A stretch of DNA of 45,315 nucleotides, taken from the NCBI GenBank assembly GCA_910584595.1, contig CAJUBQ010000035.1:1-45315 (forward strand), read 5' to 3'. This DNA comes from an uncultured Eubacterium sp. Its GTDB lineage: Bacteria; Bacillota; Clostridia; Lachnospirales; Lachnospiraceae. The notes beneath the pieces are model-generated. The model saw only the letters and a program-made list of their open reading frames with translations, ran no database searches and was not told the origin of the DNA. The stretch's first letter is position 1. Every line of letters starts with the position of its first letter. Made by a program: the position numbers and the translations under genes. Positions 15,273 to 24,233 of this stretch are shown here, in pieces.

Positions 15273-15300
15273 TGCATAACAATTTCTTATAAAATGTTAT
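15273..15300 (-). repeat. inverted repeat, right copy (IR-R)
   Basis: Partner of 14953-14980, 26/28 identical in inverted orientation. Its own arms extend to a perfect 11-bp dyad (CATGCATAACA / TGTTATGCATG, 15271-15305). It ends ~55 bases before the start of the first gene of the polysaccharide locus. Confidence 0.8.
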
Positions 15301-15359
15301 GCATGATATCCGATAGCCAAACTTGATATTAATTGTTTAAAAAGAAAGAAGGTCAGGCC

Positions 15360-15707
15360 ATGCAGGAATTGGATTATGCAAAGATGGGAACCAGGATCAG
15401 ACAGGTAAGGAAAGCAAAAGGCTGGTCACAGGAGAGGCTTGCAAAAAAATGTGGTATTAGCCTGAACTTTATGGGACATATTGAACGCGGCACACGGAAA
15501 ATGAGCATGGATACTTTTGCAAACCTTTGCAAGGAACTGCAGACGGATGCAGATGCGCTTCTCTGGGGCGTAACGCAGCCTTCAGAAACAGCCATGCAGG
15601 GAATGTGGGGCCGATCGGATGAAGCGGATGATGAAAGTTATTCTATGTATATCAGAATTATGAAGTCGGTGGCTGATATTATGAGAAGCAAAGACAGCTT
15701 TTCCTGA
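15360..15707 (+). CDS. XRE-family helix-turn-helix regulator at the head of the polysaccharide locus
   Basis: 115 residues. A Cro/cI-type HTH spans about residues 9-65: GTRIRQVRKAKGWSQERLAKKCGISLNFMGHIERG shows the two DNA-binding helices and the conserved IERG turn. The C-terminal ~45 residues are acidic and have no known domain. ATG 15360 has GAAGG upstream; an in-frame TTG at 15333 is less likely. Its stop overlaps the next open frame by one base. The position at the 5' end suggests a regulator of the locus, possibly acting on the inverted repeats just upstream; this is inferred. Confidence 0.85.
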   Translation: MQELDYAKMGTRIRQVRKAKGWSQERLAKKCGISLNFMGHIERGTRKMSMDTFANLCKELQTDADALLWGVTQPSETAMQGMWGRSDEADDESYSMYIRIMKSVADIMRSKDSFS

Positions 15708-15811
15708 TGAAACAGCAGATTGTAACAGTTCAGGCAGAGCATATCAGAAACAGGAAATTAAGCGCAGGCACAGATGATGAACAGTTTAGGCAGTCTGCGC
15801 GGAGGAACATT

Positions 15812-16978
15812 ATGAAGATCACACAGCTTTTTAAGATATATTGGCCGGATAATGGCGGCGGGATAGCAAAAGTGATGGAGAGCATTGCAGATGCATTTCA
15901 GGATTGTGAACAGGAGATCATTGTGTGCCAGAATTCTGCAAAAAAGAAGGGAACAGATGATAGTTATCGGGGAGTGCCTGTACGCAGATGCAGACAGATG
16001 CTTGAAGTATGTTCGACTCCAATTTCACTGCAATTTTTATATGATGTAAAAAAGCGTACCAAGAATTCTGATATTGTGATTTATCACTTCCCATATCCGA
16101 TGGTGGATTTGGCAATTTTTTTAAGGGCATATTCCGGACGGCTGATCGTATGGTGGCACTGTGGATTTGAGAAGTATGAAAAGTTGATGCTGATTTACTA
16201 TCCGTTTATGATACATACGTTAGAAAAAGCTGATAAAGTCTTTGTATCCTCAAAGAGCATGATAAAAAATTCTAAGATACTCAGACGCTTTCAAAAGAAA
16301 TGCAGCGTGATTCCGTTTTGTGTAAGTGAAGAGTGTCTGGAGAGAGGAAAGGCGCTGGCGAATGGATTTTACAGGCAAAAAGAACAGGATGATTCAGACG
16401 GAGTCTGCAGACAGAAAAGGAGGATTAGAATTTTATTTGTAGGCAGGCTGGTATGGTATAAAGGATGTGATATCCTGCTGAAAGCGTTTGCAAAAATGAA
16501 GCATGCAAAATGCAGACTGGTATTGGTTGGCGGCGGCCCTCTGGAACAGGAACTAAAAAATCTTGCGGCAAATTTAAAATTGGAAAATGTTCAATTTACC
16601 GGGATGGTATCTGAAGAAGAGAAGATGAGGCAGTTAGAAGTATGCGATTTTCTGGTTTTGCCATCTGTTTCGGAAGCCGAAGCGTTTGCTGTCGTGCAGC
16701 TGGAGGCAATGGCATTTGGAAAACCTGTGATTAATACAGCGCTGAAAAGTGGAGTGCCCAAAGTGAGTATAGATGGGGTGACCGGAAAGACAGTCAAGCC
16801 GGGAAGCGTACGTGAATTGACGGCAGCAATGGATGAACTTGCCCAAAATGCGGGATTGCGAAAAGAGTATGGGATGAACGCATTAAGGATTGTTCAAAAA
16901 CATTATACACAAGAAGTAATGACGAGAAGGCTTAGGAAAGTTTTGGAAGTCTTGGAAGATAAAAGAGAAAAATTTTGA
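15812..16978 (+). CDS. glycosyltransferase, GT4 family
   Basis: 388 residues from the ATG at 15812, which has CGGAGGA six bases upstream and gives the standard GT4 start MKITQLFKIYWPDNGGGI. The frame is open back to an ATG at 15707 overlapping the regulator's stop, but those 35 extra residues look unlike a glycosyltransferase. The C-terminal Rossmann half has FVGRLVWYKGCDILLKAF, VLVGGGPLEQEL, and the donor-binding E-x7-E of GT-B retaining enzymes in PSVSEAEAFAVVQLEAMAFG. It would add a sugar from a nucleotide donor on the cytoplasmic face. Donor unknown. Confidence 0.88.
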   Translation: MKITQLFKIYWPDNGGGIAKVMESIADAFQDCEQEIIVCQNSAKKKGTDDSYRGVPVRRCRQMLEVCSTPISLQFLYDVKKRTKNSDIVIYHFPYPMVDLAIFLRAYSGRLIVWWHCGFEKYEKLMLIYYPFMIHTLEKADKVFVSSKSMIKNSKILRRFQKKCSVIPFCVSEECLERGKALANGFYRQKEQDDSDGVCRQKRRIRILFVGRLVWYKGCDILLKAFAKMKHAKCRLVLVGGGPLEQELKNLAANLKLENVQFTGMVSEEEKMRQLEVCDFLVLPSVSEAEAFAVVQLEAMAFGKPVINTALKSGVPKVSIDGVTGKTVKPGSVRELTAAMDELAQNAGLRKEYGMNALRIVQKHYTQEVMTRRLRKVLEVLEDKREKF

Positions 16979-17014
16979 GAGAGCTTTCAGGATATATGGA
17001 TCATTTGGAAAGGA

Positions 17015-18184
17015 ATGGCGAAAAGAATGAAAATTGCTTTTGATGGCCAGCTGTTTTTAAAAGGGAAGAAAGCAGGCATCGCATGGAGCGCTCACAATTT
17101 GATCTTAGAACTTGCGAAATATGAGGAGAACGAATGTACGATACAGTATTTTTCACATCGCAGCGCTCCTGAACAGTTGGAAAACTTGAAGATATATCAA
17201 GAAAATAAATGTAACCTGGAATGCTGTAAATGGTTTTCTTATGTGTTATATAAAATAATCTGGCTGTTTGTGCCCGTTCCGTACCGTTTCTTTTTTCGGA
17301 CAAAACCAGACATTACGCAGTTTTTTAATTTTACAATTCCACCTGGTGTAAGTGGGCGGCGTATTGTAATTTTACATGATATGGCATATAAGTCTTGTCC
17401 TTATACCGTGAAATTAAAGACACGCTTGTGGCTGGAATTGAGTATAAAAAAAACTTGCAGTCATGCGGATCATATTATTACTGTTTCTGAATTTAGCAAA
17501 CAGGAGATTGCCAGATATTTAAAGATTCCGGGAGAGAAAATTACGGTAGTGCCAAATGCTGTTGACCATCATGTTTATCATACAAATTATACAGGAAAAC
17601 AAATACAGATGGTCAAGGACAAGTATGGGATTGAAAAAGATTATTTTCTTTATATTGGAACAATTGAACCACGTAAAAATCTTGAGAGGCTGATTCTTGC
17701 CTATGCGAAATTGCAGAAAGAAAAAAAATGTGTGCCACAGCTGGTGCTTGCCGGTGCAAAAGGGTGGAGGTGTAAAAATATTTATGAAAAGGTTCAAAGA
17801 TTGAACCTGAGGAATCGTATTTTGTTTCCCGGATATGTGGATCAGGAGGATAGTCCGCTGCTGATGTGCGGCGCTGTGGCATTTGTATTCCCATCCTTGT
17901 ATGAAGGGTTTGGTATGCCGCCCTTGGAAGCTATGGCGTGTGGTACGCCTGTGATTGCATCTGCTGTAACAGCGCTGCCGGAAGTAGTAAAAGATGCGGG
18001 GATTTTAGTGGATCCAAGGAGTGTGAAAGAAATATGTACAGCAATGAAAAAATTGCTGGAAAATGAAGCATATCGAAAAGAATTAGGTCTTTTAGGGATG
18101 CGCAGGGCACAAAAATATACATGGCAAAAATCAGCGGAGATGCTAATGGAAATCTATCGGAGAAAAATATATGAATGCGTTTAA
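17015..18184 (+). CDS. glycosyltransferase, GT4 family (mannosyltransferase-like)
   Basis: 389 residues if the first ATG is used. The ATG at 17027 (MKIAFDGQLF) is at least as likely, because the AAAGGA abuts the first ATG. It has a GT-B fold: the N-terminal half has ILHDMAYKSCPYTV and ADHIITVSEFSKQEIARYL. The C-terminal half has YIGTIEPRKNLERLILAYA, LVLAGAKGW and PSLYEGFGMPPLEAMACG with the E-x7-E motif. This subgroup contains many mannosyl/rhamnosyl transferases, compatible with the gmd gene in the locus. It overlaps the next gene by 14 bases, indicating translational coupling. Confidence 0.88.
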   Translation: MAKRMKIAFDGQLFLKGKKAGIAWSAHNLILELAKYEENECTIQYFSHRSAPEQLENLKIYQENKCNLECCKWFSYVLYKIIWLFVPVPYRFFFRTKPDITQFFNFTIPPGVSGRRIVILHDMAYKSCPYTVKLKTRLWLELSIKKTCSHADHIITVSEFSKQEIARYLKIPGEKITVVPNAVDHHVYHTNYTGKQIQMVKDKYGIEKDYFLYIGTIEPRKNLERLILAYAKLQKEKKCVPQLVLAGAKGWRCKNIYEKVQRLNLRNRILFPGYVDQEDSPLLMCGAVAFVFPSLYEGFGMPPLEAMACGTPVIASAVTALPEVVKDAGILVDPRSVKEICTAMKKLLENEAYRKELGLLGMRRAQKYTWQKSAEMLMEIYRRKIYECV

Positions 18185-19460
18185 GGTCATCATGGATGTT
18201 ATGGAGCGATGGAAGCCATATATGATAAAAGTAATTCCGATTGCTGTACTGCGTAAGTTAAAACGCAGATATATGAAGTGGAATACGGATAGGCTAAAAA
18301 AAGAAAAAATAATGCCTTTTGACCCACAACATTATGAAAACGGGATGAATCTGATTGGAAATAGCAAAGGTGATTTTGGGTTAGGGCAGAGCTGCCGTTT
18401 GATTGCGTGGGAATTAAAATATAGTAAGATTCCGTTTGGCATCTATGAGTACGTTCTGTCTGAGGATGCTCACAGTAATGATAGCAGCTGTGAAGGAATG
18501 TTAATTTCAGAACCAAAATACAATATCAATCTGTTTCATATTAATGCAAATGAATTTACAGCTGCTTATTATCGTTTGGGGAAGAAAACATGGGATTATC
18601 GCTACAACATAGCATTTTGGTTATGGGAATTAGAGGAGTTTCCAAAAGACTGGATGGGTTGTATTGATATTTTAGATGAAATATGGACGCCGTCTGAATT
18701 TGTAAGCAGAGCTATTCGCAAAAGAACAAATAAGCCAGTCATTACGATCCCTTACCATGTTGAAGCGTCGGCAGATCCCAAATATGACCGGAAATATTTT
18801 GGATTGCCGGAAGATCAGTTTTTATTTCTTGTAATGTATGACAGCAACAGCATGATAGAACGTAAAAATCCTATGAGCGCGCTGCTGGCTTTTAAAGAAG
18901 CGTTTTCGAAGGAAAATCAGAAGGTTGGATTGATTGTGAAAATGAATGGCAAAAATCAGGCAGACATGTCCGGGCTGAGGAAATATCTGGATGGATATAA
19001 AAATATATATTTTATCATGGACGTATTGTCCAAAATTGAGGTTAATAGTCTGATTGCTGCCGCAAACGTATGTGTATCTATGCATCGGGCAGAAGGATTT
19101 GGCCTGGTTCTGGCAGAAGCAATGCTGAATCATGTGCCATGCATTGCTACGAATTGGTCTGCAAATACAGAATTTATGAATTCTGATGTGGCGTGTATGC
19201 TGGATTATAAGCTGATACCCATAGAAGAAGATATTGGTCCGTTTCAAAAGGGTAATTATTGGGCTGACGCTGACATACATCAGGCAGCAGGATATATGCA
19301 GAAATTGTATCAGGACAAGGAGTTTTATCTCCAGATGGCTGAGAGGGCAAAACAGTATGTAGATGAGGCGCTGGGAATGAAACGTATTACAGCACAGATA
19401 AAAAGCAGATTAAAGAAAATATATGAACAGGGCAGTAATAGGCGGATTAGAGAGGGATAA
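18171..19460 (+). CDS. glycosyltransferase, GT4 family
   Basis: 429 residues. A short basic N-terminal helix, then NLIGNSKGDFGLGQSCRLIAWELK, which is the usual sugar-transferase opening with a Gly-rich loop. The C-terminal half has YDSNSMIERKNPMSALLAF and SMHRAEGFGLVLAEAMLNHVP, carrying the E-x7-E donor motif. This type is common in GT4 proteins of mannan/rhamnan O-antigen loci. The start overlaps the preceding gene by 14 bases; the stop is seven bases before wzm. Acceptor and donor cannot be assigned from sequence. Confidence 0.85.
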   Translation: MNAFKVIMDVMERWKPYMIKVIPIAVLRKLKRRYMKWNTDRLKKEKIMPFDPQHYENGMNLIGNSKGDFGLGQSCRLIAWELKYSKIPFGIYEYVLSEDAHSNDSSCEGMLISEPKYNINLFHINANEFTAAYYRLGKKTWDYRYNIAFWLWELEEFPKDWMGCIDILDEIWTPSEFVSRAIRKRTNKPVITIPYHVEASADPKYDRKYFGLPEDQFLFLVMYDSNSMIERKNPMSALLAFKEAFSKENQKVGLIVKMNGKNQADMSGLRKYLDGYKNIYFIMDVLSKIEVNSLIAAANVCVSMHRAEGFGLVLAEAMLNHVPCIATNWSANTEFMNSDVACMLDYKLIPIEEDIGPFQKGNYWADADIHQAAGYMQKLYQDKEFYLQMAERAKQYVDEALGMKRITAQIKSRLKKIYEQGSNRRIREG

Positions 19461-19467
19461 GAAATTT

Positions 19468-20244
19468 ATGGATCATATCAAAGAGTTATACGCATATAGA
19501 CAGATGATATTTAGTCTTGTTCATAAAGAGCTGCGGGGAAGATATAAAGGTTCCGTTCTGGGATTTGCATGGACGTTTATTAACCCGCTTTTGCAGCTTT
19601 GCGTTTATACAATGGTTTTTTCAGTAATCATGAAAGCAAGTATAGAAAAATATTATATTTTTTTATTTGTAGCATTGATTCCGTGGATTTTTTTCAGCAC
19701 ATCTGTGACAGGAGGAAGCACAAGTATTTTAAGCGCTGGGGATATGGTGAAAAAAATATATTTTCCCAGAGAGGTTTTGCCAATCTCGTTTGTTACAGGT
19801 GCGTTTATTAATATGCTGTTATGTTTTCTTGTAGTGTTTGGCGTTTTGTTTGTAACCGGGTTTGGCTTTAATTATTTTGCATTGCTGTATCTTCCGGCTG
19901 TAATGATGGTAGAATATATTCTTTCCATTGGCTTTGCGCTGCTGGTATCTTCTTTAACGATTTATTTTAGAGATCTGTCTTATATACTTGGCATTATTAC
20001 CATGGCGTGGCAGTATCTTACTCCGGTTATGTATTCTTCAGATATGGTGCCTGCCAGGCTGCTATTCGTATGGAACTTAAATCCAATGACGCCAGTGATC
20101 GAAGCGTATCGGCAAATTTTGTATTACAGGCAAATCCCCAATATGTCTACCTTGCTGTTGACGATCATCATGGGGTTTATAAGCGTAGCTGTGGGTTATA
20201 TCATTTTCCGCTGTCTCCAAAAAGGATTTGCAGAAGAATTGTAG
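19468..20244 (+). CDS. wzm: polysaccharide ABC transporter permease (Wzm/TagG type)
   Basis: 258 residues from the ATG at 19468 (GAGAGGGA upstream; the frame extends to 19423 inside the previous gene). The N-terminal amphipathic gate helix and the family signature LRGRYKGSVLGFAWTFINPL are present, followed by about six membrane helices and QILYYRQIPN near the end. It pairs with the ATPase that follows to export a lipid-linked polysaccharide across the membrane. This places the locus in the ABC-transporter-dependent class rather than the Wzx/Wzy class. Confidence 0.92.
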   Translation: MDHIKELYAYRQMIFSLVHKELRGRYKGSVLGFAWTFINPLLQLCVYTMVFSVIMKASIEKYYIFLFVALIPWIFFSTSVTGGSTSILSAGDMVKKIYFPREVLPISFVTGAFINMLLCFLVVFGVLFVTGFGFNYFALLYLPAVMMVEYILSIGFALLVSSLTIYFRDLSYILGIITMAWQYLTPVMYSSDMVPARLLFVWNLNPMTPVIEAYRQILYYRQIPNMSTLLLTIIMGFISVAVGYIIFRCLQKGFAEEL

Positions 20245-20259
20245 CTCAGGGAGAGAAAA

Positions 20260-21570
20260 ATGGAAAATAAAACAATGATTGAAGTGCAAAATATTACGAA
20301 GAGCTTCAAAATATATTACGACAAAGGAAATCAGCTAAAAGAACGTGTTCTGTTCAGAAGCAGAAATCGTTATGAAAACAGGCCGGTGATTAATGGAATC
20401 AGTTTTTATGTAAAAAGAGGTGAAGCGGTTGGAATCATTGGTCATAATGGATGCGGAAAGAGTACAATTTTAAAATTACTGACAAAGATTATTTATCCGG
20501 ATTCCGGGAGCATTAAAATCAATGGGAGGGTTTCCAGTCTGATAGAATTGGGCGCTGGATTTCATCCGGATATGTCAGGCAGAGAAAATATCTATATTAA
20601 TGCTGCCATTTTTGGCCTGACAAAAAATGAAATAAAAAAGAGAATAAAAACGATCATTCAGTTTGCTGAATTAGAAGAATTTATTGACAATCCTGTGAGA
20701 ACGTATTCATCCGGCATGTATATGCGGCTGGCATTTTCGGTAGCTATCAATGTGGATGCAGATGTTTTGCTTATTGATGAAATACTTGCGGTCGGCGATG
20801 TCAATTTTCAGCACAAGTGTTTTGAAAAGCTTAAGGAAATAAAAAATAACGGAACAACAATTGTGATTGTGTCACATTCACTCAGCCAGATCGAGCAGAT
20901 TTGTGAAAGAAGTATTTGGATTGAAGATGGAAAAATACATGAGGATGGAATTCCTAAATATGTCCATGACCATTATTTGAAGGTTATGGAAAACAATCGG
21001 ATTGACCGGCTGGAAAAGGAGCAAATGGAAGATTCTGTCATATCCGACAGTTGCTCGAAGGAAGCAGAGAGTTGTACTGTAACGGATGACATTACAAAGA
21101 AAATGACGGAATGTTTACCGGATTTTTGTTCGCAAAATGCTGTCAGAATGGGAAATCACAAAGTAGAATTTGTAAATGTAGAAATTTTAGATGCGCAAGG
21201 CGAAGAAAAATATAGATTTCAAACAGAAGAAGAAATGGTTATTGTGATTTCTTACAAATCAAATGTACAGGGGATAAAAGGTAACGCCGGAATAGGGATA
21301 TATCGTGATGATGGGGTTTATTGTTTTGGAACGAACATAGATATAGAAAAAAACGAACTCATAGAAATGAAAGAATATGGAAAGATCAGGATACGCATGA
21401 AAAGTTTGCCATTGCTGTATGGCGCTTACTATCTGGACGTTGCGCTGCATGCAAAAGACAGTATTGAGATCTATGATGATATTAGAAATGTAAAGAAATT
21501 TCAGGTGTCCCGTTTAAAAAAAGACGATGGTTTGCTGAGAATATCCACAGAATGGGATAGTGACGGTTGA
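20260..21570 (+). CDS. wzt: polysaccharide ABC transporter ATPase with C-terminal carbohydrate-binding domain (Wzt)
   Basis: 436 residues. The ATPase part (1-245) has Walker A GHNGCGKST (61-69), the Q-loop region IELGAGFHPDMSGRENIY, signature YSSGMYMRLAF, Walker B VLLIDEILAVGD and the H-loop IVIVSHSL. From about residue 295 a beta-sandwich follows (VEFVNVEILDAQGEEKY...), the Wzt C-terminal type, which in the O8/O9a systems recognises the chemically capped end of the finished chain. The methyltransferase next door is the natural candidate for making that cap. The C-terminal domain is more variable than the ATPase and fits a glycan-specific export signal. Confidence 0.92.
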   Translation: MENKTMIEVQNITKSFKIYYDKGNQLKERVLFRSRNRYENRPVINGISFYVKRGEAVGIIGHNGCGKSTILKLLTKIIYPDSGSIKINGRVSSLIELGAGFHPDMSGRENIYINAAIFGLTKNEIKKRIKTIIQFAELEEFIDNPVRTYSSGMYMRLAFSVAINVDADVLLIDEILAVGDVNFQHKCFEKLKEIKNNGTTIVIVSHSLSQIEQICERSIWIEDGKIHEDGIPKYVHDHYLKVMENNRIDRLEKEQMEDSVISDSCSKEAESCTVTDDITKKMTECLPDFCSQNAVRMGNHKVEFVNVEILDAQGEEKYRFQTEEEMVIVISYKSNVQGIKGNAGIGIYRDDGVYCFGTNIDIEKNELIEMKEYGKIRIRMKSLPLLYGAYYLDVALHAKDSIEIYDDIRNVKKFQVSRLKKDDGLLRISTEWDSDG

Positions 21571-21609
21571 CTGCAGGAGAAGCCGGATGATCGGAAAGGA
21601 GGAGCCAGG

Positions 21610-22734
21610 GTGCTGAAAAACTTTGTGCAAGAGCAGACAGTTATGAGACAGCAGATTAATGATATACATGAACGAGAGGCATGGACAAGAAGCCGGTTTG
21701 AAGATCATGAAGCATATCAAAATGCCAATACAAAATTCCAGGAATGGGTGAGGAGAAGACTTGAAGATCATGAAGCATATCAAAATGCCAATACGGAATT
21801 TCAGGAATGGGTGAGGAAAAGACTTGAAGATCATGAAGCATATCAAAATGCCAATACGGAATTTCAGGAATGGGTGAGAAATAATTTAGAATATGAGGAA
21901 GTGTTCCGCAGCATTAACTCGGAATTTCAGGAATGGGTAAAAGAGAAAATGATTTGGATGACAGATCATATAGGGCTGGTAAATCAGATAGAATGTGATA
22001 TGCCTGCAGGGAATATAGATATTCAAAAAAATATCTATAATAAAAAAACATATTCACAGGCGGGCGAGGATGCAATTATTTCATATGTTTTCAATTTTTT
22101 AGGAATCGATTTAAGAAGAATCAGGTATTTGGAATTAGGAGCTAATCATGCAAAAGAGATGAGCAATACCTATGCGTATTATGAAAACGGAGCCTCGGGC
22201 GTACTGGTGGAAGCAAATCCCGAATTGGTTGAAGAATTAAAGCGTATACGTCCAAGAGATATTATTTTAAATCAGGCAATTGCTGCAGGGAAAGAAACAG
22301 AAGTTGATTTTTATGTGATGTCCGGCGATGGACTCAGTACCGTTAATTATGCGTCGGCGGCAGCGGCAATGAAAATCAATCCGGAAATTACAATAAAAGC
22401 GCAATATAAAGTTCAGACAGTCACATTAAATGAAATCATAAATCGTTATTTTACGGACAAGCTGGATCTTTTATCAATTGATCTGGAAGGAATGGAAGAG
22501 CAGATACTGGAGGTTTTTAATTTTGAAAAATGCCGTCCGACAGTTATTATTTTGGAAAATATTCCTTATCGTCCGTATTTGGTTATTGATGAACGAGAAG
22601 ATAAAGCAGGAAAAATATTAAGGCAACATGACTATAAGGAATACGCGTTTACAGGCATTAATTCTATATATCTGGATAAATCAGAAATTGACAAAAAGAA
22701 CAGGGATATCATGAAAAATCTGGGGTTGGAGTAA
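21610..22734 (+). CDS. FkbM-family methyltransferase with N-terminal 21-residue repeats
   Basis: 374 residues from a GTG with AAAGGAGGAG upstream. Residues ~30-115 are nearly four copies of a 21-residue unit (EDHEAYQNANTEFQEWVRRRL), strongly helical and 3 x 7 residues long. From ~140 an FkbM domain follows: YSQAGEDAIISYVF, YLELGANHAKEMSNTY (SAM-binding Gly-rich loop), GVLVEANPELVEEL, LLSIDLEGMEEQIL and VIILENI. FkbM enzymes O-methylate sugars. Directly after wzt, it probably methyl-caps the glycan. The repeat stalk may space the enzyme from partners (see findings). Confidence 0.87.
   Translation: MLKNFVQEQTVMRQQINDIHEREAWTRSRFEDHEAYQNANTKFQEWVRRRLEDHEAYQNANTEFQEWVRKRLEDHEAYQNANTEFQEWVRNNLEYEEVFRSINSEFQEWVKEKMIWMTDHIGLVNQIECDMPAGNIDIQKNIYNKKTYSQAGEDAIISYVFNFLGIDLRRIRYLELGANHAKEMSNTYAYYENGASGVLVEANPELVEELKRIRPRDIILNQAIAAGKETEVDFYVMSGDGLSTVNYASAAAAMKINPEITIKAQYKVQTVTLNEIINRYFTDKLDLLSIDLEGMEEQILEVFNFEKCRPTVIILENIPYRPYLVIDEREDKAGKILRQHDYKEYAFTGINSIYLDKSEIDKKNRDIMKNLGLE
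21700..21951 (+). repeat. 63-bp in-frame tandem repeat inside the FkbM gene
   Basis: Units begin at 21700, 21763 and 21826, almost identical in DNA, with a fourth diverged unit from 21889. The period is 63 bases, so copy-number changes keep the frame and add or remove 21 residues. Confidence 0.92.
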
Positions 22735-22739
22735 AAATC

Positions 22740-24233
22740 ATGGATATTGAAGCTGGTATGGAACTATATAACAAGATAGAGAAACAGAAAGAAGAGATGA
22801 GGATATTACAGGAAAAGATAGACTTTTTGAAGAAAACCGATTATATCTATGATCCTTCTGTGATGTCTGGTAGTTCGCTAACATCGAAAATAAAAAAAAT
22901 AATAAAAAAGGCAATAAAAAAAAGTGTCTTTTGGCTGGTAAAACCTTATTGGGAGCAGCAAAATATTTATAATCAGGCAGTAACAGACACTTTGGAAAAA
23001 ATTGTAAAAAAATACGACGAATTAGCGCATGAGTTCGAATTGCTTATGATGCATTCAGAATTGTTAGACCAAAGTATGAAAGAACGGATCATTTATATCA
23101 ACAGCAGAAATGAGAAGCTTAAAAGTAATTGTTCGAAAGTGATCCAGATTGTATCATCATTAAATTTTGGCGATGCCGTCGGCAATGATGTTATGGCGAT
23201 AAAAAGGGCATTGGAAGAAGAGGGTTATATTACGGCCATTTTTGCGACCAGTATACATCATAAGATTCCTTTTGATATGGCGCTTCATATGAGTGCGCTG
23301 CCGGTTTTAACAGAAAAAGATGTAGTGATTTATCATTTGGCTTCTGAGGATCCATTAGTTGAAATGATAAAAAAACTTCCTTGTAAAAAAATATTCAGAT
23401 ACCACAATATTACTCCGCCTGAATTTTTTAAGCGATTTGATAAAAAAGCTTATGCGCGTACATTGACAGGTTTAAAGCAGGTGCGGGAATTAAAGGATTA
23501 TATAGATTATGGAATGACAGTGTCAGAATTTAATCGTATGGATTTAATCAATCTTGGATATCAATGTCCCATAGATGTTGTGCCTATTTTGATTCCGTTT
23601 GAAGATTATAAACAGGAACCGGATCAGGAGGTTGTAAAAAAATATCAGGATGGATGGACAAATATTATTTTTGTAGGAAGAGTTGCGCCTAATAAAAAAA
23701 TCGAAGATGTCATATTATCTTATGCAGAATATAAAAAAAGATATAATGATAAGTCCAGGCTTTTATTGGTAGGAAATTATAATGAGGGCGGTTACTATGA
23801 GACATTAACCAGGTTGATTCGTAAAAACAAAATAAAAGATGTGGAATTTACAGGCCATATATCTTTTGCGGCAGTGCTGGCCTATTATAAAACGGCAAAT
23901 CTGTTTGTCTGTATGAGTGAACACGAAGGTTTTTGTGTACCGTTGGTGGAAGCAATGTATTTTGGAGTGCCAATTATTGCGTTTCGCAGCGCTGCGGTTC
24001 CGCAGACGCTTGGAGATGCCGGATGGGTAGTAGATCGTAAAGAACCTGATTATGTAGCTGAAGTGATGCATCAGATGATCGGCTTGGAAGACGGACAGGA
24101 TATTTATATAAAAAGCAGAAAAGAACAGTTGGAAAAATTCCAGTATGTAGAGATCAAAAAGAAACTGTTGCTCTGTTTGGAGAAATATATGGGAAACAGG
24201 TCTCAAAGGAGAGAGGATGTTGAAAAAACGTGA
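22740..24233 (+). CDS. glycosyltransferase, GT4 family, with N-terminal coiled coil
   Basis: 497 residues. Residues ~1-35 (NKIEKQKEEMRILQEKIDFL) and ~75-125 are coiled-coil-like, separated by a Lys-rich amphipathic stretch (KIKKIIKKAIKKSVFWLV) that could sit on the membrane. The GT-B domain follows from ~130: SSLNFGDAVGNDVMAIKRAL at the start, FRYHNITPPEFF, FVGRVAPNKKIEDVILSY, LLLVGNYNEG and MSEHEGFCVPLVEAMYFG with the E-x7-E donor motif. It is five bases after the FkbM gene, which also carries a helical N-terminus, so the two may form a complex. It overlaps the next gene by 17 bases. Confidence 0.86.
   Translation: MDIEAGMELYNKIEKQKEEMRILQEKIDFLKKTDYIYDPSVMSGSSLTSKIKKIIKKAIKKSVFWLVKPYWEQQNIYNQAVTDTLEKIVKKYDELAHEFELLMMHSELLDQSMKERIIYINSRNEKLKSNCSKVIQIVSSLNFGDAVGNDVMAIKRALEEEGYITAIFATSIHHKIPFDMALHMSALPVLTEKDVVIYHLASEDPLVEMIKKLPCKKIFRYHNITPPEFFKRFDKKAYARTLTGLKQVRELKDYIDYGMTVSEFNRMDLINLGYQCPIDVVPILIPFEDYKQEPDQEVVKKYQDGWTNIIFVGRVAPNKKIEDVILSYAEYKKRYNDKSRLLLVGNYNEGGYYETLTRLIRKNKIKDVEFTGHISFAAVLAYYKTANLFVCMSEHEGFCVPLVEAMYFGVPIIAFRSAAVPQTLGDAGWVVDRKEPDYVAEVMHQMIGLEDGQDIYIKSRKEQLEKFQYVEIKKKLLLCLEKYMGNRSQRREDVEKT

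Larger units (their letters stand above)
14798..15359. other. AT-rich intergenic region before the polysaccharide locus
   Basis: About 560 bases without a credible gene. It contains an inverted repeat around a GC-rich core (TTACTGT...ACAGTAA, about 14823-14859), a long-armed hairpin (14890-14928: ACAGTTTTTTGA with TCAAAAAAACTGT), the 28-bp inverted repeat pair, and promoter-like sequences in both directions. For the plus strand the best candidate is an extended -10 (TGTTATAAA, 15212-15220) with a poor -35. This region must hold the start of the ~28-kb polysaccharide operon. Confidence 0.6.

Noticed and set aside
15707..15811. 35-codon N-terminal extension of the first GT4
   Set aside because: A strong internal ribosome binding site precedes ATG 15812, and the protein then starts exactly as GT4 enzymes do.
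21700..21951. Regular repeats considered as a CRISPR array
   Set aside because: Units are contiguous, in frame and coding; there are no spacers and no cas genes.
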